Part shown: one piece after another, positions 57,852 to 64,000 of the stretch
Layout: every line of letters begins with the position of its first letter
How positions within the stretch are numbered: position 1 is the first letter of the stretch
Assembly: GCF_009730915.1 (NCBI RefSeq)
Contig: NW_024086740.1
Coordinates: 1 to 64,000, forward strand
Origin: Dioscorea cayenensis subsp. rotundata
Taxonomy: Eukaryota; Streptophyta; Magnoliopsida; Dioscoreales; Dioscoreaceae
DNA length: 64,000 nucleotides
Direction: 5' to 3'
Notes under the pieces: model-generated
The model's input: only the letters and a program-made list of their open reading frames with translations
What the model was told of the DNA's origin: nothing
The model's database searches: none
Translations under genes and position numbers: made by a program

Positions 57852-58560
57852 GGCTGTGTTTGATTGCCCTTTTTCCCTGAAAAAAATTTTTTTCATGGGT
57901 CATTTTCCAGCTTAATGGGCTGTTTGTTTGCCAAAATTTTCCGTGGAAAATTTTTCCACAAACTCTATCACGTGACCCTATTTTCCCTCAAATTAGTGAA
58001 AAATGTTTTTCTACCTCCACTCTGGGAAAAGTTTTTCAGGAAAACGTAAGGGGCTATGTGAAAAAATAACGTGCGAGGCAAATCAAATTTGAATAAGGAT
58101 CAACTTTAATTTATTTCCTTTTTTTTAAATTAAAAAAAGATAAATTATATAACTGGATAATATTTTAAATAAATTTATCCAGATCAGTGAATAGATCCCG
58201 AGGCGTTTTGATGATAAGATTCAATTCCACGTAGTGTTGTTAATAATTATCAAATGTTTTTTTAAATATTTTTCAACAATTTTACTAATTTTTTTAAAAA
58301 AATTTCTATGGAAAATGTGACTTTTTTTAGGGAAAATTGATGCAATCAAACAACAAATGTGGTTTTTTCTATGATAAAATAAGAGTAATAAAACAACAAA
58401 ATCTGAATTTTCCATAGAAATTTTTTAATTTTTTCGCTAGAATATAATGCCTATCAAACGACTATTTTTTCATTTTCTATGGAAAATTTTTCCATGGAAA
58501 AATATTTCATGAAAAAAAAAATTTCCAGCCATTTTCCATGTTGCCAATCAAACATAGTCT
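57852..58560. mobile_element. Harbinger-like MITE, 0.7 kb
   Basis: Ends GGCTGTGTTTGATTGCC and, inverted, AGACTATGTTTGATTGGC, with TAA on both sides (57849-57851, 58561-58563). Subterminal GGAAAATTTTTCC words are repeated at both ends. No coding capacity. Confidence 0.78.
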
Positions 58561-58597
58561 TAAAGTTAAAAGAAAAAAATAGTTGATGAGTTTAGTT

Positions 58598-59911
58598 CAA
58601 GCTCGACCCTAGGCATAGGCGACCAAGGCCTATGCCTAGGGCCCCTAGATAATATAGGGTCCCCAAAAATTTTTATTTTTTATTTTTAAATATATATATT
58701 TAAAATCATTAATTATTATTATCTTATCTTATAAAATTTTAAATGTTTTTAAATTATAAAATTTAATTTATGATTAATATCCAATAATTTTATTGTTATA
58801 ATAAGGCCTCACAATTGTCTAGGACCCCACAATTTTTTTAATTATATTTAAAAAAATTTTATTTATTATTATCTAATATCTATCCACATAGTTACGATAA
58901 TGAAATTTAAATTTTTTTAAACTATAAAATTTATCTTAATTGATCATGATGATATCAAGATGTAATAAATTTGGTAGCATTATAATCTATTAAATGGATT
59001 AATGAAGTTAATATTGGGACTTGGACCACTTGGTTCTAAGGTTACAATATAGCTATGATTTTGAAATTTAAGTCTTTTTAAACTATACTCCCTCCGCTCC
59101 TTTTTTATCTGTCGTAGTTAAGCGAATCTCACGTACCAAAAAACTTAGTTATTTCACAAAATTTTATAAAAAATTAATTATCTCTCCAAAATTACCCTTA
59201 ATTTATATCTTCACATTTCTCTCTCATATTTAATTCCAAGAAGAGAATTGAATAGAATGTTAAAGATAATTTTGGAAAAAAAATAATAAATGACTTGATG
59301 TTAGAAAACGATAGATAAAAAAGAACATGGATTTGTGACAGATAAAAAGGGACATGGATTTGTGATAGATAAAAAGGAACGGAGGGAGTAAAATTAATCT
59401 TATTTAATTGATTCATGATCATACAAGATGTAATAAATTTGGTTTTATAATATTTATGATGCCTTTGTAATCTATAAAATGGATTAATAAAGTTAATATT
59501 GAGACTTGAATCTAACGTTAGCATTGTAAGTTTGTAACCTTACAATCTTAATAATCTTAACATTCTAACATTCCAAAATATTAAATAAAAAAACAAAAAC
59601 AAAACAAAACAAAACAAAAGCCTCTACACTTCTATTTTAAGGGGTTAACTGATAATTTTGCATTTCAAAAGTCAAGAAAAGTGAACTTTAATTGATTTTT
59701 TCTTCTTTTTTTTTTATGCATTGCAGTAATTAAACAAATGATTATAAGGATATCTCCAGATTTTTTTAATTTTAATATTTTATTTATCGTAATTATTGAC
59801 AGTAATTCATATTATTTTTATTTTATTATGTAATTTATTATTTAATAAAAATAATGAAATTTTTTTTTTATGATTTTGCCTAGGGCCTTATTTTCACTAA
59901 GACCGACCCTG
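58598..59911. mobile_element. hAT-like non-autonomous element with nested Stowaway
   Basis: Perfect 8 bp target duplication GTTTAGTT (58590-58597 and 59912-59919). Ends CAAGCTCGACCC and, inverted, CAGGGTCGGTCTT, followed by GCCTAGGGCCC at both ends. AT-rich interior. AAGATGTAATAAATTTGGT...ATGGATTAATRAAGTTAATATTG occurs twice (about 58958-59025 and 59425-59500), on either side of the nested Stowaway. Confidence 0.88.
59088..59388. mobile_element. Stowaway MITE nested in hAT-like element
   Basis: Same family as 19632-19909: CTCCCTCCGCTCC...GGAACGGAGGGAG flanked by TA (59086-59087, 59389-59390). Compared with the other copy it carries a short internal duplication (ACATGGATTTGTGA.AGATAAAAA twice). 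Confidence 0.92.
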
Positions 59912-59919
59912 GTTTAGTT

Positions 59920-61430
59920 GAAGCTTTCTTCTCCGTTAATGGCCTTTAAAAAAAAATAGGAGGCTTTGAGGAGATGGGTTGGAAATCACCGGAAGGAGTT
60001 CGTCAGAGTGGTTGCTTGCTTGGTAAGAGTCTTCTTGGTTTGGATGATGCATAATGTTTGGTTCAAAAGCTTGGGCAAACATGTTAGATTTTTTTTTTTA
60101 CATGTTTTTGTGAGATTTGGCTTGGATTTGAGTGGCAAAAACATGATTTATTGTTGTAGATGATAAATGCTTCAAATTGTTTTGGAAAACCCTTGTATTT
60201 AAGATTATTTTGCTTGGAATGGTGGAGGAATTCTCGGATTTTTTGTAGATGTAGATTACTGTAGTAACGGAATTAGGGTTTGTTTTGGTTAATTAAGTTG
60301 ATGATGAAGACGGTGATGATAATGGTTAGAAATTAAATGGTTAAGCTTAGCCAAATTGGTTGAGTTGGACTTGATCAAATCAAGTGAAGTGGGCTTGATT
60401 TGTATTAGTAAAGCTCATTCAATTAGATGGGAGTTGGGTTTGGCTAACCAAGTTGAAGTGGGTTAGGTTCATTTGGGTTTGAATGACGTTAAAGAATTGG
60501 TTTGGTGCAACCAATTAAGGATTTGATTTGATTTGGACTCAATGTGTAATTGAGTTGTGGTTGCCCTTGAATTGTTTTGGCTAAGTTAAGTTGGTTGAGA
60601 TTGATTTGGGCTTGGTTAAAATTTTGAGCTAATGATTATGGAGTGAGCCAATTCAAGGAGAATTTGGTTCAGTTAAACCAAGCTGGTTCAAGAGATTTGT
60701 ATAAAAATTGGAATTGGTTCAAGGCTAGTTGATTAAATTAAGCTTGGTTTAGTGAATCTGAGGTTGATTCAAGTTTGTTTAGGAGTATTTAGCCCAAATT
60801 GGATTGGTTTAAGTGCAAGCTGGAGGCTAGTTTGTTTATGTAAGGTCAGGTTTTAACTGATTAGGGGGACCTAATTAGAGAGTCAGCTATTTGTTTCTTG
60901 TATTTTCTTTAATTTATCATTAAATAAATTAATCTATTACTACCTTTTGAAAAGTAATAAGATAATTATTTATATTTTTAAAAGTTGTAAATTAGAACAA
61001 TATAGTATAATATATCATATTATCAATATTTGAATATTATTATAATATTATATATGGTTTTGACTGGAAAAATTTTTACCTGACACGTGTGATATTATTA
61101 TTATATAGGAAAAATTATTTTTTACCCCTAACAGTTTCAAAACTTTCCAAACAGCCCCTCTGACTTCTGAATTTGGCATATAGCCCTTCCTTTTTGTTTC
61201 ACTTCAATTTTTGCCCCCTACAGCTCATTCTGTTTAGTTTATTTAATTGAATTCCATCTTTACCCTTGGCAATGGTGGAAAAAAAACATCATCCTTTTGA
61301 AAATTGTACTTTCAAACATCAAATCACTCAGTTTTTTTTACCTTCTTTTCAAACATTTTTTGGAGGACATTGAGCTTCACCGCGCATCTCTTGTGGGCTT
61401 CGACCATTTTCGTCGCCACCTTCGATTGCT
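59920..61430. other. Gene-poor region rich in TTGGTT/TTGAGTT words
   Basis: 60290-60860 is a degenerate mosaic of TTGGTTGAGTTGG, TGGTTCAAG and TTGATTTGG words, probably an old tandem repeat. 61020-61070 is TA-rich. 61085-61260 (TACCCCTAACAGTTTC, CCTCTGACTTCTGAATTTGG) looks like the terminus of an uncharacterised element. No gene seen. Confidence 0.4.
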
Positions 61431-61703
61431 ATGGATTCTTTGGGTTCGCCTTCTAGTTTGACGACTGAGTTGGGTGGGAAAGGCCCGACCTCGGCTCGGC
61501 CTTGAAGAGGAAGAGGCCGGCGAGGATCGATATACCGATGGGGGATATGCTGTGCTTTGGAAAACTGAAGAAATCTGATGGGCGGAAGGAGGATGAGGAG
61601 GGTGAAAGGTATTAGGTGTTTTGTAAGAGAGGAAGGAAGATGCTTGAGATGGAGGACCGATTTAGGGCTTATGTCGATCCCCTTGAAGATTCTGAATTGG
61701 TAC
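61431..61703 (+). pseudogene. Fragment of a clade-B protein phosphatase 2C (first exon)
   Basis: From about 61500, frame-shifted from an ATG at 61431, the plus strand reads ALKRKRPARIDIP, then ERY, a stop, VFCKRGRKMLEMEDRFRAYV: the start of the catalytic domain of plant PP2Cs of the AP2C/PP2C25 type (family wording LKRKRP...YSVYCKRGRR..MEDRY). The rest of the phosphatase (metal-binding GXXDGHGG and later motifs) is absent. One stop and a frameshift are present. The AT-rich surroundings suggest capture by an element. Confidence 0.7.
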
Positions 61704-61805
61704 ATGTGTGTGTTTTTTTAATTCATATTCATCCGATTTATGTCAATTTTTTGTATTGATAAATTTGAAATTGTCAGAATGTTTATCATGAGGCCGATTG
61801 TTGGG

Positions 61806-62077
61806 AGCGCGTTAGCTTAAACACAAACCCGGATAATGAAACGGAAACAAGGTAATTTTAAACAAAAATAACTATTGTTAAACAGAAATCAAGACTATTA
61901 AACGGAAACACGTTAACTTAAATAGAGAACCCGGATTGATAAACGGAAACAAGATAACTTAAACAAAAAAACCTATTGTTAAATGTAAAAAATGTATTCA
62001 TAAATAGAAACCAAAACTATTAAACGCAAACTAGTAAACTTAATCAAATACGCATTAACATATAATGTAAAACTATT
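61806..62077. repeat. AAAC-rich direct repeat, copy 1
   Basis: About 270 bp of TTAAAC(A/G)GAAAC-type units (GCGTTAGCTTAAACACAAACC at the start, CATTAACATATAATGTAAAAC at the end). A partial copy follows at 62160-62275. Confidence 0.8.
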
Positions 62078-62606
62078 GAAACCCAGCAAATTAAAAGTAA
62101 AACATTTAACAATGCGTTTTAACGTAATCAGATAAATATAAACGAGTAAATTTAAACAGTAATTGAGACTGTTACATGGAAACGTGTTAACTTAAACGGA
62201 AACCGGGATTGATAAACGGGAACATAATAACTTAGACAAAAACAACTATTGTTAAACGTAAAACGTTAAAATTTATCTTTATATTTAATGTACTTCTTCA
62301 ACTTCTAATAACTCATATTCAAATTCACATTTTATTATATCATATTTTAAATAAAGATAATTTTCAAACCCGAGCAAGAATTAATTAAGAATTAGAGAGG
62401 ATTTGAAGGGGTAATAATTTCTAAATTCAGAGGGAAATATTGATAGAAATCTGCATGATTTAAAGGATTACGGTAAAATAGTCTAAAGTTTATTGAACAA
62501 GAATTAATTGAGAATTAGAGAGGATTTGAGGGGGTAATATGCAAATAAGCCGATAAATTAGATGTGCATTTAATACTAAAGAAACAAAGAAAGAGATAGA
62601 GAGGTT

Positions 62607-62834
62607 GTGAACGGGACTATGTCCCTATTGTTCTCCTCTTCTTCACTCCCTTCACTGAGTCATGAATCCCTCGCTTTGCAAAGCTTGGAGGCGAAAAGCT
62701 ACATCATTTCTCTCGGCCGCCTGGTTCAACTCGGAGCCGGAGAGATTGATCCATATATCCATGAAAATGTGGCTCTTTTACGTTCCGATTCCCTAAAGTT
62801 CTGGTTCTTGTTTTTTTCTATTTTGTTTAATTGA
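62607..62834 (+). other. Exon-like open frame of unknown origin
   Basis: 75 codons beginning MNGTMSLLFSSSSLPSLSHE with SYIISLGRLVQLGAGEIDPY, GC-richer than the flanks, running into T-rich intron-like sequence. No family recognised. Located between the two AAAC-rich repeats, so it may be a captured first exon. Confidence 0.3.
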
Positions 62835-62997
62835 TTTGGTGATGTTTTTGGCATTTGACTTTGAAGATCGAATTTTTTTGGATCATTTTATTGATTTGTT
62901 AGTAATTTTGGTTGTTTGATTTTGGCTAGAAATCGATTTGAATGGTTATTGTTGCTTGTCATGTGATTGTTTTTATGTGATCTATGTTGTAATGGAT

Positions 62998-63265
62998 GAG
63001 CGTGTTAGCTTAAACACAAACCTGACTTGATAAATGGAAACAAGGTAATTTAAAAAAAAGCTATTGTTAAACAGAAACCAAGACTATTAAACTGAAACGT
63101 GTTAGCTTAAACAGAAACCGGGATTGACAAACGGAAACAAGATAACTTAAACAAAAACAACTATTGTTAAACGTAAAAAGTGTATTTGTAAACAGAAACC
63201 CAAAACTATTAACAGAAACTACTAAACTTAATTAGATACCCATTAACATATAATGTAAAACTATA
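62998..63265. repeat. AAAC-rich direct repeat, copy 2
   Basis: Aligns with 61806-62077 throughout: GCGTGTTAGCTTAAACACAAACC, AACAAGATAACTTAAACAAAAAC, TATTGTTAAACGTAAAAA and CATTAACATATAATGTAAAACTA. Confidence 0.8.
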
Positions 63266-64000
63266 ACACAAATTCTCAATGACTTATTACCTCTTTGCAT
63301 TCGAGGAATGACAACATAGATCCTAAGGAAACTTGCTTCCAGTAACTATTTTCTCCATAACACGGTATCCTTGAGGATCAAACGCTCGGCGAACAAGGGA
63401 AATAAGTGCGGGTCCTCTCTTGCAAGTAGATGAAAGGCCAAAGAGAAGAAAAAAGTTCTGCCAATAAAGATGAAGTTCTCTCGCGATTACCCAAAAAAAA
63501 ACATGTTTATCTTCTGGTTTTTTCTTCTCAAACGCCAAAGTGGTTACATAATGGGCATGATGGTCATTTCACACTATATGGTGGTTGTCCACAACTTCCC
63601 ATACAACATGAAAATTTAACTAACTTTGTTTCTATCCGTTAGATGCATGATAGGTTGAAAAGCGAGTTGAGAAAAAAAAAGGGTTTTTTGATGATACTAA
63701 AAATTAAGAGTAATTGTCCATAAAGAAAATTGTCAAGAGGTTTTTGACAATTACCACTTATTATTATTATTATTAATTTTCTTCTTTTATGACTTTCTGC
63801 CTTTCTCCTTCAGTTTTTTTGAACTAACGAGTTGATGGGATGTTCGGTAGTTTTCATTGGTTCACTTATTTTCCTGGTGTTCCCACTCATGTTCTTCTGA
63901 TTTTTTCTTAGGGCAATTTTGGTTTTGTTGAATTCTTGCTGTCAATAGAGCCAATACGTCAATTAGAGCCACAATTAAACGTTAACATTTACCAAATTCT
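63266..64000. other. Right edge, no confident gene
   Basis: A minus-strand frame at 63538-63323 (71 codons, CKRGPALISLVRRAFDPQGY) is open but unassigned. The rest is AT-rich with an ATTATTATT run near 63760. Confidence 0.35.

Noticed and set aside
63323..63538. 71-codon minus-strand ORF, considered as organelle-derived
   Set aside because: I could not tie the wording to any chloroplast or mitochondrial gene.

Overview
The window is nuclear DNA of a flowering plant. Spliced genes with GT-AG introns, a VAMP727-type R-SNARE (a seed-plant protein) and dense plant transposons (chromovirus, copia, LINE, MULEs, PIF/Harbinger, hAT, Stowaway) all point there. Species is not identifiable. About three quarters is mobile-element sequence; real genes sit in a 21 kb island (about 20-41 kb).

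Left arm (1-17.6 kb): a FAR1/MuDR-type MULE with a decayed transposase and a captured chloroplast FtsH fragment (1-6005). Then comes a Galadriel-like Ty3 chromovirus (7208-17624) split between protease and reverse transcriptase by a reversed 4.9 kb LINE.

Gene island: a FAF-like pseudogene (18287-18938), a VAMP727-like gene truncated after its longin region (20709-20027, minus), an intact MMTAG2-like gene (24619-22251, minus), divergently paired with ribosomal protein eS25 (25001-26536, plus). Next are a 3.1 kb PIF/Harbinger-like element (27609-30669), a DNA polymerase epsilon histone-fold subunit gene (32257-30787, minus), an 8.4 kb MULE carrying both a MURA-type transposase and a plant-mobile-domain protein (32440-40802), and a small one-helix membrane protein gene (40826-41170).

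Right arm (41-64 kb): gene-poor. It holds a LINE fragment, a reversed Ty1/copia element (44978-50327), a Harbinger-like element with a 43 bp tandem array (51551-53092), a hAT MITE with perfect 8 bp target duplication (53173-53557), a 3.1 kb solo LTR (54385-57519), a Harbinger-like MITE (57852-58560), a hAT element with a nested Stowaway (58598-59911), and a region with a PP2C gene fragment and AAAC-rich direct repeats (61.4-63.3 kb).

The four spliced or single-exon host genes with clean frames (MMTAG2-like, eS25, Pol epsilon subunit, small membrane protein) are housekeeping-type and do not form a pathway. All large transposon proteins have stops or frameshifts, so no element looks autonomous as read. 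The most unusual unit is the long-terminal-inverted-repeat MULE at 32-41 kb, with paired transposase and plant-mobile-domain genes, hairpin arrays in both termini and an internal 75 bp tandem array.
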